From assembly GCA_024695505.1 (NCBI GenBank), contig JAILIB010000090.1, positions 1-42,088 of the forward strand: DNA of 42,088 nt. The letters are read 5' to 3'. The notes below the pieces were generated by a model, which did not search any database, was not told the DNA's origin, and saw only the letters and a list, made by a program, of their open reading frames with translations. The translations under genes were made by a program, and so were the position numbers. This document shows positions 27,053-34,423 of this stretch, piece after piece (positions within the stretch are counted from its first letter, which is position 1; each line of letters begins with the position of its first letter). Origin of the DNA: Saccharofermentans sp. Its GTDB lineage: Bacteria; Bacillota; Clostridia; Saccharofermentanales; Saccharofermentanaceae.

Positions 27053-28190
27053 GACCTTTTCCTCCTTTGTTTACGTATAGCGTTTTCAGTTTGTATTCGT
27101 GGCCTTCCGAGGGCAGCACGCTGCAAATCTCATCTATGTATCTTTTTCCTTCACGGCTCCTTGAGATGTGAAGGATAATGTCTATTCCCATCGACAGTTG
27201 TGTCACTATCGCGTCGAATGGGAGATTTGACCCTGCCATGACCATTCCCGTAAGTCTTTCAAGCATCTCAAAACACGAGTTTGCATGGCCCGTGCACATC
27301 GATCCGGGATGACCGGTATTAAGGACATTCATCATGTCAGCAGACTCGGAACCTCGAACTTCACCGACTATTATCCGGTCCGGGCGCATCCTTAAAGATG
27401 CGCGTATCATCATTCCGATGTTGACTTCACCTGAACCGTCAGGACCGGGAAGACGGGCTTCCATACGAACCAGATTATCGATTCCCTGAAGGTTGAGTTC
27501 GGCTGAATCTTCAATGGTTACAACCCTTTCATCCTTAGGGATGAATGAGCTTAATGAGTTTAAAAACGTAGTCTTACCGCTCCCGGTTCCGCCGCTCAGG
27601 AAGATCGTTTTCTTGTTGCGGACGCAGTTGCTTAAGAATCTTGCCGCTTCTTCACTTATGAACCCTTGTCTGATCAGAGTTACGATGTCGTGTGAGATCC
27701 CTGTGAACTTTCTTATCGTTACTGTTGTCTGTGATGCTATCGGCGGAAGTACCGCGTTAGCCCTTGACCCGTCCGGGAGCCTCAGATCAGAGATCGGATT
27801 TGCCTCGTTGAGCGGACGGTTCCTGTTTGCGAAAAAACACGAGATAACTGTCTTGAGAGTTTCTTCGTCCTTGAACTTTATGTCCGACTTGTACAGTTTT
27901 CCGCCACGCTCGTAAAAGATCTTGTCAGGACCGTTTACCATTATTTCGGTAATGGTCGGATCCTGCATGAGCGGTTCGATCACGTCCATTCTGCGAAGCG
28001 AGTTGAATACGCGTCTGGCCATCTCACGCTTTTCGGCCAGGGGCATCTTTACTGACTCCGTACTGCTTATTACGTCGGCTATTATTTCTTTCAGCCTGTC
28101 ATCGGTCGGATCGCTCTCATTCCTTATCGCATTCAGCACGCAATAGGTAAGTTGCTCCTTTATTGCGTCAAGGTCAGCAGTTTTGTTCAT
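26997..28190 (-). CDS. tadA: Tad pilus assembly/secretion ATPase (CpaF family)
   Basis: 397 residues. N-terminal helical region, then DPTITEIMVNGPDKIFYERGGKLY, the Walker A GGTGSGKT at 200-207, the Asp box TIEDSAEL, RMRPDRIIVGEVRG (Walker B region, 268-280) and the His-box GHPGSMCTGHA. These are the marks of CpaF/TadA-type hexameric ATPases that power both extension and retraction of Tad pili. It overlaps the preceding gene by 4 nt (ATGA) and the TadBC gene by up to 56 nt, so translation is coupled through the operon. Confidence 0.92.
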   Translation of the reverse strand: MNKTADLDAIKEQLTYCVLNAIRNESDPTDDRLKEIIADVISSTESVKMPLAEKREMARRVFNSLRRMDVIEPLMQDPTITEIMVNGPDKIFYERGGKLYKSDIKFKDEETLKTVISCFFANRNRPLNEANPISDLRLPDGSRANAVLPPIASQTTVTIRKFTGISHDIVTLIRQGFISEEAARFLSNCVRNKKTIFLSGGTGSGKTTFLNSLSSFIPKDERVVTIEDSAELNLQGIDNLVRMEARLPGPDGSGEVNIGMMIRASLRMRPDRIIVGEVRGSESADMMNVLNTGHPGSMCTGHANSCFEMLERLTGMVMAGSNLPFDAIVTQLSMGIDIILHISRSREGKRYIDEICSVLPSEGHEYKLKTLYVNKGGKGLERVCSDKELNDVMAYKG

Positions 28191-29173
28191 ACCGCAGCTC
28201 CGGAAACGCCCCGGCTGCCGTCAGGAAGCACAGACTTTATCTTGTTTTCGAACGGGTCCGTATCGGCATAATCCAAAACGATCTCGCCGTGAGTCAGAGC
28301 TTTGCTGATCGAACTTATCAGTCCGGCGGCAGCTGTTTCTTCATTTCTGTCCCTGCCAGAGAATAAGATGGTTACCTTGTCACAGTCGGAAACAAGTACC
28401 GGAAGCTCTGCGGTCCTGAATCCTTCTGCGATCGCAAGAACGTTGATCTTTCTGTTCTCATCTGAAACCAGCTGCCTGCATTTGTCCAGCAGCATCCTGC
28501 ATCTGGCGCTTCCGAGATCGTAAACGTCATCGTCTCCCTTGGTGGTACCCGGAGTTAAAAATCCCATGCCGTTACGGCTGCAGTATTTCAGAATGTCATC
28601 AGGGTCAAACTTGCGCGAAACGCACGCTTCCAACAGACCTGTCATGTTTCCTGAATAGATGCCCGCGCCGTCATCTTCCGGAGCTCTTAACCTGCTGGTG
28701 AGGTCAAGCCTCAATGCCAGATCCGCATCCGTCATGCCGCCGTAATTGTTTTTTATGTAGTTCTCGCGGTCACCGATGTAGACGAAGGGAATGAGGACTT
28801 CAAGCCTTCCACGTGATGAGATGCCGGTTATCAGTTGCGGATCGCTGTTTAGTGACGGATCGATACCCAAGGCTTTGCAGATGTTCCTGCAGTTGACTAT
28901 TCCGTCGGGATCCATTATCGGAACAGGCCTGTCGAGACAGTCCTGAAGTGAGCGGACCGCTTCTTCAGGAGGCTCAAGTCCGAAATCCTCGCCAAACTGT
29001 TTAGGGTTATAGAGTATCTTTGTAAACTCTCCGAACATGTCGCCGTCAGTATCGGTCCTTTCTTCCAGATACGGATCGGTTATGTAGGCTTCAGGGTACA
29101 ATGCACCGATCCTGGCCTTCATCAGGGCGTACATATACTTGTCCTTCTCGTATATCTTTATCGAAAACGCCAT
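28187..29173 (-). CDS. First gene of the Tad operon; possible degenerate TadZ/CpaE-like protein
   Basis: 328 residues from the ATG that follows GGAGGTAATCAC. The open frame extends further upstream to 29377, but that part is intergenic in character and was left out. No Walker A motif is present. The order of elements is nevertheless reminiscent of ParA/MinD folds: a helix with DDILKYCSRNGMGFLTPGTT, a helix CRMLLDKCRQLV, a strand KINVLAIAE, then VSDCDKVTILF. The N-terminal ~130 residues could be a receiver-like domain. TadZ/CpaE proteins, which localise the pilus machine, sit in this position in many tad loci. Assignment is tentative; it could be an unrelated Tad-associated protein. Confidence 0.45.
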   Translation of the reverse strand: MAFSIKIYEKDKYMYALMKARIGALYPEAYITDPYLEERTDTDGDMFGEFTKILYNPKQFGEDFGLEPPEEAVRSLQDCLDRPVPIMDPDGIVNCRNICKALGIDPSLNSDPQLITGISSRGRLEVLIPFVYIGDRENYIKNNYGGMTDADLALRLDLTSRLRAPEDDGAGIYSGNMTGLLEACVSRKFDPDDILKYCSRNGMGFLTPGTTKGDDDVYDLGSARCRMLLDKCRQLVSDENRKINVLAIAEGFRTAELPVLVSDCDKVTILFSGRDRNEETAAAGLISSISKALTHGEIVLDYADTDPFENKIKSVLPDGSRGVSGAAV

Positions 29174-29223
29174 GTGATTACCTCCTTTGCAAAGTCTTGA
29201 TCTGAGTTCCTTGCTTGGTACGG

Positions 29224-29281
29224 ATTGTAACCTCTCAGGGGGGTGGAATTTACCGACAAAAACCGACAAAAACCGACAAGA
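29224..29281 (-). promoter_or_regulatory. Tad operon promoter with three tandem 10-bp activator-like repeats
   Basis: Minus-strand -10 TACAAT (29224-29229), 51 nt before the first ATG. The -35 position 17 nt away (29247-29252) has no consensus hexamer. Abutting it are three phased copies of TTTTGTCGGT at 29252-29261, 29262-29271 and 29272-29281 (the outermost with one change). A weak -35 with in-phase repeats next to it is the layout of a class II activated promoter. The core TTTTGTCG resembles a Spo0A box (TTTTGTCGAAA) but lacks its AA. Confidence 0.55.
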
Positions 29282-29308
29282 AAAAAAGCCGTTTTCAGGC
29301 AAAAACGG
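29281..29308 (-). terminator. Minus-strand intrinsic terminator upstream of the tad promoter
   Basis: On the minus strand CCGTTTT (29308-29302), loop TGCCTG, AAAACGG (29295-29289), C, then seven Ts (29287-29281). It would stop transcripts coming from the metK leader region antisense to it, insulating the tad promoter. Confidence 0.6.
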
Positions 29309-29394
29309 TGCGTAATATTTAATTCTTTTTATTAGGGATTTGAGGTTTGTGAAACGATTTTGAGGACATGCTTTCAAGAAACCGCTTTTTCCGC

Positions 29395-29423
29395 TTTACA
29401 ACTATCCGCCGTATATGTACAAT
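29395..29423 (+). promoter_or_regulatory. Promoter of the SAM-riboswitch/metK transcript
   Basis: TTTACA (29395-29400), 17-nt spacer, TACAAT (29418-29423). The riboswitch begins about 25 nt after the expected start. Confidence 0.75.
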
Positions 29424-29454
29424 TAAGCCGCAAAAACAATTATTTGAGTTCATT

Positions 29455-29566
29455 GCTTATCAAGAGAGGCTAGAGGGAACCGGCCCAATGAAGCCCGGCA
29501 ACCGCGGAGAGCAGCGGTGCCAAATCCGGCAGGACACCAAATCAGGCGACCTGAAAGATGAGGAAC
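29455..29566 (+). promoter_or_regulatory. SAM-I (S-box) riboswitch
   Basis: Carries the conserved S-box elements in order: CTTATCAAGAGAGG, AGAGGGAACCGGCCC, ATGAAGCCCGGCAACC, GGTGCCAAATCC, GGCAGG, and the closing AAAGATGAGG. P1 pairs CUUAUC (29456-29461) with GAUGAG (29557-29562). It precedes metK, a classic S-box target: bound SAM stabilises P1 and lets the downstream terminator form. AGGAA (29561-29565), part of the P1 3' side, can alternatively pair with UUCCU (29588-29592) in the terminator stem, a plausible antiterminator. Confidence 0.96.
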
Positions 29567-29582
29567 GTTTATAAAAAAGCGT

Positions 29583-29614
29583 ACGCCTTCCTTTCGGGGA
29601 AGGCGTTTTCTTTT
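29583..29614 (+). terminator. Riboswitch-controlled intrinsic terminator
   Basis: ACGCCTTCC (29583-29591) pairs perfectly with GGAAGGCGT (29598-29606) around a six-base loop, followed by TTTCTTTT. It lies between the S-box and the metK ribosome-binding site, as expected for transcriptional control. Confidence 0.92.
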
Positions 29615-29644
29615 GGCAAAGAGCATTGAACGGAAAGGATCTTT

Positions 29645-30838
29645 ATGAGAAACAAAACAGGCAAGTGGCTCTTTACATCAGAGTCAGTAACAGAGGGACA
29701 TCCCGACAAGGTCTGCGATCAGATCTCTGATTCCATTCTTGACGCGATACTCAAGGAAGATGCTACAGCTCGTGTAGCCTGCGAGACATGCGCAACTACA
29801 GGCATGGTGCTCGTAATGGGCGAGATTACGACTTCCGCTTATGTCGATATCCCTTCGATCGTAAGGAACAGACTTAAGGAGATCGGTTATGACAGCAGCG
29901 AGGTCGGCTTTGACTACAATTCATGCGCAGTCCTGACATCGATCGACGAGCAGTCTCCCGATATTGCAATGGGCGTCAACAAGTCTTTCGAAGCACGTCA
30001 CGGCGGCAGCGATGAGCTTGATACAGGCGCCGGCGACCAGGGCATGATGTTCGGTTATGCAAATGACGACACCGAAGAGCTTATGCCGCTTCCTGTATCG
30101 CTTGCACACAAGCTTACGAGACGTCTTGCAGAAGTCCGTAAGACTAAGGTTGTTGACTACTTAAGACCTGACGGAAAGTCTCAGGTTACAGTTGAATATG
30201 ACGGCAACAAGGTTAAGAGGATCGATGCGATCGTTATCTCCACCCAGCACAGCGCCGACGTCTCGAGCGAAGAACTTGAGAAGTTCGTTAAGGAGCAGGT
30301 CATTGCACCTGTCATCCCTTCCGAACTGGTTGACGGTAATACCAAGATATATGTAAATCCTACAGGCCGTTTCGTAATCGGAGGACCTCAGGGAGACTCC
30401 GGTCTTACGGGAAGAAAGATAATCGTCGATACTTACGGCGGATTCGCACGTCACGGCGGCGGAGCCTTCTCCGGAAAGGATCCTACGAAGGTTGACCGTT
30501 CCGCTTCCTACATGATGCGTTATGTCGCAAAGAATATCGTAGCAGCGGGAATCGCTTCAGAGTGCGAAGTTCAGGTTGCATACGCCATCGGTGTTGCAGA
30601 GCCTGTTTCCGTAATGGTAGATACTTTCGGCACAGGTAAGATCGCCGACGATAAGATCACCGGGATCGTAAGAGAGGTGTTCGATCTCAGACCTGCGGCT
30701 ATCATCCGCGATCTTGATCTCAGAAGACCTATCTATTCACAGACTGCAAGCTACGGTCACTTCGGAAGAACAGACATTGATCTTCCCTGGGAGAAGACCG
30801 ACAAGGCAGCGGTCATAAGGGAGAAGGCCGGTATCTGA
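29645..30838 (+). CDS. metK: S-adenosylmethionine synthase
   Basis: Makes SAM from methionine and ATP. 397 residues, standard length. [20 protein letters not shown] at the N-terminus, the [12 protein letters not shown] hexapeptide region, [16 protein letters not shown] and [17 protein letters not shown] are all intact. AAAGGATCTTT gives a ribosome-binding site. Expression is set by the S-box upstream, so high SAM should shut it off. The recD2-like gene starts 1 nt after its stop, so that gene is likely under the same riboswitch. Confidence 0.97.
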   Translation: MRNKTGKWLFTSESVTEGHPDKVCDQISDSILDAILKEDATARVACETCATTGMVLVMGEITTSAYVDIPSIVRNRLKEIGYDSSEVGFDYNSCAVLTSIDEQSPDIAMGVNKSFEARHGGSDELDTGAGDQGMMFGYANDDTEELMPLPVSLAHKLTRRLAEVRKTKVVDYLRPDGKSQVTVEYDGNKVKRIDAIVISTQHSADVSSEELEKFVKEQVIAPVIPSELVDGNTKIYVNPTGRFVIGGPQGDSGLTGRKIIVDTYGGFARHGGGAFSGKDPTKVDRSASYMMRYVAKNIVAAGIASECEVQVAYAIGVAEPVSVMVDTFGTGKIADDKITGIVREVFDLRPAAIIRDLDLRRPIYSQTASYGHFGRTDIDLPWEKTDKAAVIREKAGI

Positions 30839-30839
30839 A

Positions 30840-33149
30840 ATGTCCCGTACGTTGCTGTCTACAGATGACGTTGGGCAGCAGGTAACGGATCTGACTGTCA
30901 AGGCCGTTAAGGTTTTCTGCCCCCGAACGAAGAGCAATTTCGTGTCGTTCATGACCGACGGCAGGTTTATGGCTGCGGGCACATCAAAGATTGATGTGAT
31001 CGAGGGCGGAACCTACGTTATCTCGGGCAAAGTGACGCTCTGGAACGAACGTGTCCAGGTCAAACTGTCTTCGATCAAGCCTTGTGAAACAGGCGATAAC
31101 GAGACTGTTCTTATCGCGACTTTCCTTGCCGATAACATTACCGGTCTGGGAAAGGCCATCTCTGCTGCGCTTGTGGAAGAGTTCGGGGAAGAAGTCCTTG
31201 ATGTTCTGTTAAACGATCCGGAGAAGGCTTCCGAAAAGGTTAAGAATCTGACTAAAGAGAAGGCGATGTCATTCTGCGACATCGTCACAGAAAAAGAGGA
31301 TTTCTTCAGGGAAGGACTTTTAGCCCGCAAGCTTGGTCTTACCCAGGAACAGGTAAAGACTCTTTACGGAATGGGAGAACTCTCTGTCGAGAAGATCAAA
31401 GAGAACCCATACGCCCTTTTGACTAAAGGTATTGCCGACTTTACCCTGTGCGATAAGATCGCCATTGAATCAGGCTTTGACACGGGTTCAACGGTAAGGG
31501 CGGCAGCTGCCATATCCGCTTCGGCCGAGGCCGTCTGCGATGACACGAAGTCAACAAAGCTGAGACCTGTTCAGGTGAGGAAAAAAGCCTTTACGATGCT
31601 TAATGCCGGAGAGTGCACAAAGCTCACTTCGGATCAGTTCTCGGATATCTATCCGGCGGCATGCCAGATGGCCGTGGACAACAAGGAAATAGCGGTATTC
31701 AGCTTTGCTGACGGTAAGTGTTCAGCAACGGATCCTCTCGATACGGAAGCCTTTATCTCGCCGATGCACTTTTTCAGGGCGGAGGCAGCCATAAAGCGGA
31801 GGATCGAGAAGTTCCTTTCACAAAAAGTTAAGGCTCCTTTGAAAGCTGAATCCGACCATATCATGTCCGGATATGCGGACAAGATAGGACTGGTGCTTGA
31901 TGAGGCACAGCTGAATGCACTGTATCTTTGCATGTACTGTCCGTTCTGCATAATAACGGGCGGACCGGGCACGGGAAAGACCACGATAATGGGGATCCTT
32001 GCAGATTATTTCCGTGAAAAGAACATCACATGCGTGTTTGCGGCTCCTACAGGAAGGGCGGCGAAAAGACTGGCAGAATCAACAGGATGTCCTGCCGCCA
32101 CGATCCACAGGATGCTCGGCGTCAGACCTATCGAGGACATGACGGGAACTACCTATTTCATTCACGATCACACGGACACAATAAAGGCACGCGTCATAGT
32201 GATAGATGAGATGTCGATGGTTGACACCGAACTGTTTGAAAGGCTTCTTGACGCGACGGACGAATCAACTTCGCTGATACTTGTCGGAGACCCTGACCAG
32301 CTTCCTTCGGTAGGATGCGGCAACGTGCTGAGAGACCTTCTTTCGGCAAGATCGATACCTTCGGCAAGGCTTACTTACACGCACCGTCAGCACGATGACA
32401 GCTCGATAGCATCAAATGCATACAGGATATTGAACGGTGAGCCTCTCATAGCTGACGGGACTGACTTTGAGATCATTAAGACTGCTGATGACGAAGAAGC
32501 TTTCGAGAGAGTTAAGGGAATGCTTAAGGGCATGAGGAACGAGGATGCCGTTTTCCTTACTCCGACCAAGAATGAGAACGTTTTGCTGGGCACGGTAAAG
32601 CTCAATGCGATGCTCCAGGATATGTTTGTCGCTGAAGCGGGAGGGAAGGAAGACCTGCCGGCGGTAAAACGCGGTGCTTCGACTTCATTCTTTGAAGGCG
32701 ACAGGGTGATGCAGACAAGAAACGACTATTCCGCCGAGTGGCTTGATCCGTTGACTGGAGAGACCGAGCAGGGAGTATTTAACGGCGAAATGGGGATCGT
32801 TGAAAGCGTCGATCCGATCGAGGGAACAATGACCGTGTTCTTTGATGACGGAAAGACCGTCAAATATACGAAGAAAATGCTTGAGGATATTGAGCTGGCT
32901 TATGCCGTGACCGTCCATAAGTCGCAGGGATGCGAGTTTGAGCACGTGGTAATACTGCTCGGCAGGATGAACGCGCTGCTCTACAAGAGAAACCTGCTTT
33001 ATACCGCCGTTACGAGAGGCAGGTCTAAAGTGACCATTATCGATTCGGCGGATACGCTGTCGCGTTTCCTTAAAGGAACGCATATTGAGGAACGATCGAC
33101 TTCGCTGAAGGAACTTCTGGCGATAGTCGACCACAAACGGGGACTTTGA
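30840..33149 (+). CDS. RecD2-type ATP-dependent DNA helicase
   Basis: 769 residues, superfamily 1B. An N-terminal OB-like region and HhH-rich part (LLARKLGLTQEQVKTLYGMGEL) is followed by motif I GGPGTGKTT at about residues 373-381, motif Ia APTGRAAKRL, motif II VIDEMSMVD, motif III LVGDPDQLPSVGCG, LTYTHRQ, and motif VI YAVTVHKSQGCEFEHVV with LLYTAVTRGRSK. This is the RecD2/TraA-like helicase of bacteria lacking RecBC partners; it unwinds DNA 5' to 3'. The start is 1 nt after metK, so translation is probably coupled and the SAM switch would influence it. Confidence 0.9.
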   Translation: MSRTLLSTDDVGQQVTDLTVKAVKVFCPRTKSNFVSFMTDGRFMAAGTSKIDVIEGGTYVISGKVTLWNERVQVKLSSIKPCETGDNETVLIATFLADNITGLGKAISAALVEEFGEEVLDVLLNDPEKASEKVKNLTKEKAMSFCDIVTEKEDFFREGLLARKLGLTQEQVKTLYGMGELSVEKIKENPYALLTKGIADFTLCDKIAIESGFDTGSTVRAAAAISASAEAVCDDTKSTKLRPVQVRKKAFTMLNAGECTKLTSDQFSDIYPAACQMAVDNKEIAVFSFADGKCSATDPLDTEAFISPMHFFRAEAAIKRRIEKFLSQKVKAPLKAESDHIMSGYADKIGLVLDEAQLNALYLCMYCPFCIITGGPGTGKTTIMGILADYFREKNITCVFAAPTGRAAKRLAESTGCPAATIHRMLGVRPIEDMTGTTYFIHDHTDTIKARVIVIDEMSMVDTELFERLLDATDESTSLILVGDPDQLPSVGCGNVLRDLLSARSIPSARLTYTHRQHDDSSIASNAYRILNGEPLIADGTDFEIIKTADDEEAFERVKGMLKGMRNEDAVFLTPTKNENVLLGTVKLNAMLQDMFVAEAGGKEDLPAVKRGASTSFFEGDRVMQTRNDYSAEWLDPLTGETEQGVFNGEMGIVESVDPIEGTMTVFFDDGKTVKYTKKMLEDIELAYAVTVHKSQGCEFEHVVILLGRMNALLYKRNLLYTAVTRGRSKVTIIDSADTLSRFLKGTHIEERSTSLKELLAIVDHKRGL

Positions 33150-33152
33150 TCT

Positions 33153-33944
33153 ATGACATGTTCAAATGCTTTAAGGGGAGGGATCTCCCTTGTTTCGTCA
33201 TACCTGAAGGAAACTTTGGATTTCATGTTTCCGAAGAGCTGCTCTATATGCGGAAGGCTTGCGGACGCCGGAGACAGGTTCTCACAATATGAGGATTTCT
33301 CTTTGGCCCTTTCCGGGAATTCCTCAGGATTACAAGTCTGCGGGAAATGCCTGTCCTCTTTTGCTCCTTGTGAGCATGACAAACGCTGGTTTTTGTGCCT
33401 TTCCGATCCTTACGACGGAGATCCTTTTCCAGGGCTTGCTCTCTATCTGCCTCTCGCGTATGAGGGCACGGTGAAGCGAGCCATGCCCGCTGTCAAATTT
33501 GGTAAGAAGGCATATCTGGCGAGGTTTTTCGGGTGCCTTTTGGGATCGTTCATGAAATGTGACTCGGTCCATGCCGATCTGATCGTCCCCGTGCCTTTAT
33601 CTGCCCAAAGGCTGAAGGAAAGGGGATTCAATCAGGCCGCCGAGATGGCAAAGCCCGCATCAGCCATACTGGGCATCCCTTATGCCGGAGACGTCTTATA
33701 CAGGAACCGCAACACTCACAGACAGACTGAACTCAAAGGGACTCTTGACCGCATCGCAAACGTAACGGGGGCTTTCGGGGTTTCTGAAGAGTGGGACCTG
33801 ACCGGGCTGACCGTGATAGTGGTCGATGACGTCGTTACTACGGGATTTACGCTCCATGAGGCCGCTGTAGCGCTATATGAGGCCGGTGCTGAAAAAGTCC
33901 TTTGCGCTGCGTTTGCAGGGAACAGACAGGCCAATAACGACTAA
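33153..33944 (+). CDS. comF: ComF family phosphoribosyltransferase-like protein
   Basis: 263 residues. N-terminal zinc-finger-like cysteines (KSCSICGR and VCGKCLSSFAPC) are followed by a PRTase fold with LIVPVPLSAQRLKERGFNQA and the PRPP-binding loop VIVVDDVVTTGFTL. ComF is needed for DNA uptake in competent bacteria and is thought to act on single-stranded DNA with helicases. Its position 3 nt after a helicase gene is in keeping with a DNA-processing role. Last gene of the metK transcript; after it lie about 65 nt before the ncRNA promoter. Confidence 0.88.
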   Translation: MTCSNALRGGISLVSSYLKETLDFMFPKSCSICGRLADAGDRFSQYEDFSLALSGNSSGLQVCGKCLSSFAPCEHDKRWFLCLSDPYDGDPFPGLALYLPLAYEGTVKRAMPAVKFGKKAYLARFFGCLLGSFMKCDSVHADLIVPVPLSAQRLKERGFNQAAEMAKPASAILGIPYAGDVLYRNRNTHRQTELKGTLDRIANVTGAFGVSEEWDLTGLTVIVVDDVVTTGFTLHEAAVALYEAGAEKVLCAAFAGNRQANND

Positions 33945-34009
33945 ACCGGCTGATCCGGGTCAAAAACCGCAAGAATTGTTGCGATATTGTTGCAAATGCC
34001 TTTTTATAT

Positions 34010-34037
34010 TTGAAATGCCCGCGCGTTGTTTTATAAT
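34010..34037 (+). promoter_or_regulatory. Strong promoter of the structured RNA upstream of cysS
   Basis: TTGAAA (34010-34015), 16-nt spacer, perfect TATAAT (34032-34037). Transcript start is expected at about 34043-34045. Upstream, two direct repeats of ATTGTTGC (33975-33982, 33986-33993) are spaced 11 bp apart. Confidence 0.75.
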
Positions 34038-34040
34038 TAA

Positions 34041-34212
34041 GGTGACCTTAGCATTGTGGCCTCTAAATTGGACCTACATGACATAATTATGAGCTTGGAC
34101 CGTTTGGTGGAAATAAAGCCTTTTTAGTTGGACTATTGAAGTCAGACGCAGAGCATCAGCCCTGGATAATCCGGGTGTCAATCAGAGTCTGCTATGTTCG
34201 GGTCGTTTTTTA
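34041..34212 (+). ncRNA. Structured non-coding RNA, 6S-like candidate
   Basis: About 170 nt with its own promoter and no credible ORF. The ends pair as a closing stem (34041-34047 with 34201-34207, 7 bp with G-U pairs), directly followed by a U-run (34206-34211). Inside it, TAGCA (34049-34053) pairs with TGCTA (34190-34194), then CTCT (34061-34064) with AGAG (34184-34187), leaving a large open middle. A small hairpin CCC-T-GGA-TAA-TCC-GGG lies on the 3' strand, and an apical GACT...AGTC hairpin at 34131-34143. A long rod with an internal bubble and a 3'-side hairpin is the architecture of 6S RNA. I could not confirm a conserved 6S primary sequence. TTGGAC occurs three times (34068, 34095, 34128). 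Confidence 0.5.
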
Positions 34213-34281
34213 TGACTAGGATGGAGAGAGAACAAGCGCTTGCGAATATTTGACGGTGCTAAACAGAGAGTGTCTCGTGAT

Positions 34282-34316
34282 CCTGCTGCCCGGATGGCGG
34301 CGGGTGTCGTTTTTTT
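34282..34316 (+). terminator. Terminator-like hairpin upstream of cysS
   Basis: CCTGCTGCC (34282-34290) pairs with GGCGGCGGG (34296-34304) over 9 bp with two G-U pairs and a CGGAT loop, then TGTCG and seven Ts (34310-34316). It may end a read-through of the upstream RNA or serve as an attenuator for cysS. The 5-nt gap before the U-run weakens it. The rest of 34213-34423 shows nothing recognisable apart from the cysS ribosome-binding site AAGGAG. Confidence 0.55.
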
Positions 34317-34423
34317 ATGCCCCGTTTTTCCTTGCGGTGTAAGATATGACGGTTTCCGATGTACCTGTTGTCGATGTTACAACGGCAAATGACTGAAATA
34401 TCTGCATTACAAGGAGAATTAAC

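Noticed and set aside
29174..29377. N-terminal extension of the first Tad-operon protein
   Set aside because: The frame is open but passes through the predicted promoter, the three tandem repeats and the minus-strand terminator; the ATG at 29173 has an ideal GGAGG.
33945..34040. SRP RNA, RNase P RNA or tmRNA upstream of cysS
   Set aside because: The diagnostic sequences (SRP GGAAGCAGCC tetraloop region, RNase P GAGGAAAGTCC, tmRNA alanyl acceptor end) are absent from this intergenic region and the adjacent RNA.
34213..34423. T-box riboswitch in front of cysS
   Set aside because: cysS is a common T-box target and a terminator-like hairpin is present, but the conserved T-box sequence (TGGNACCGCG type) and the Stem I AG-bulge features are missing.
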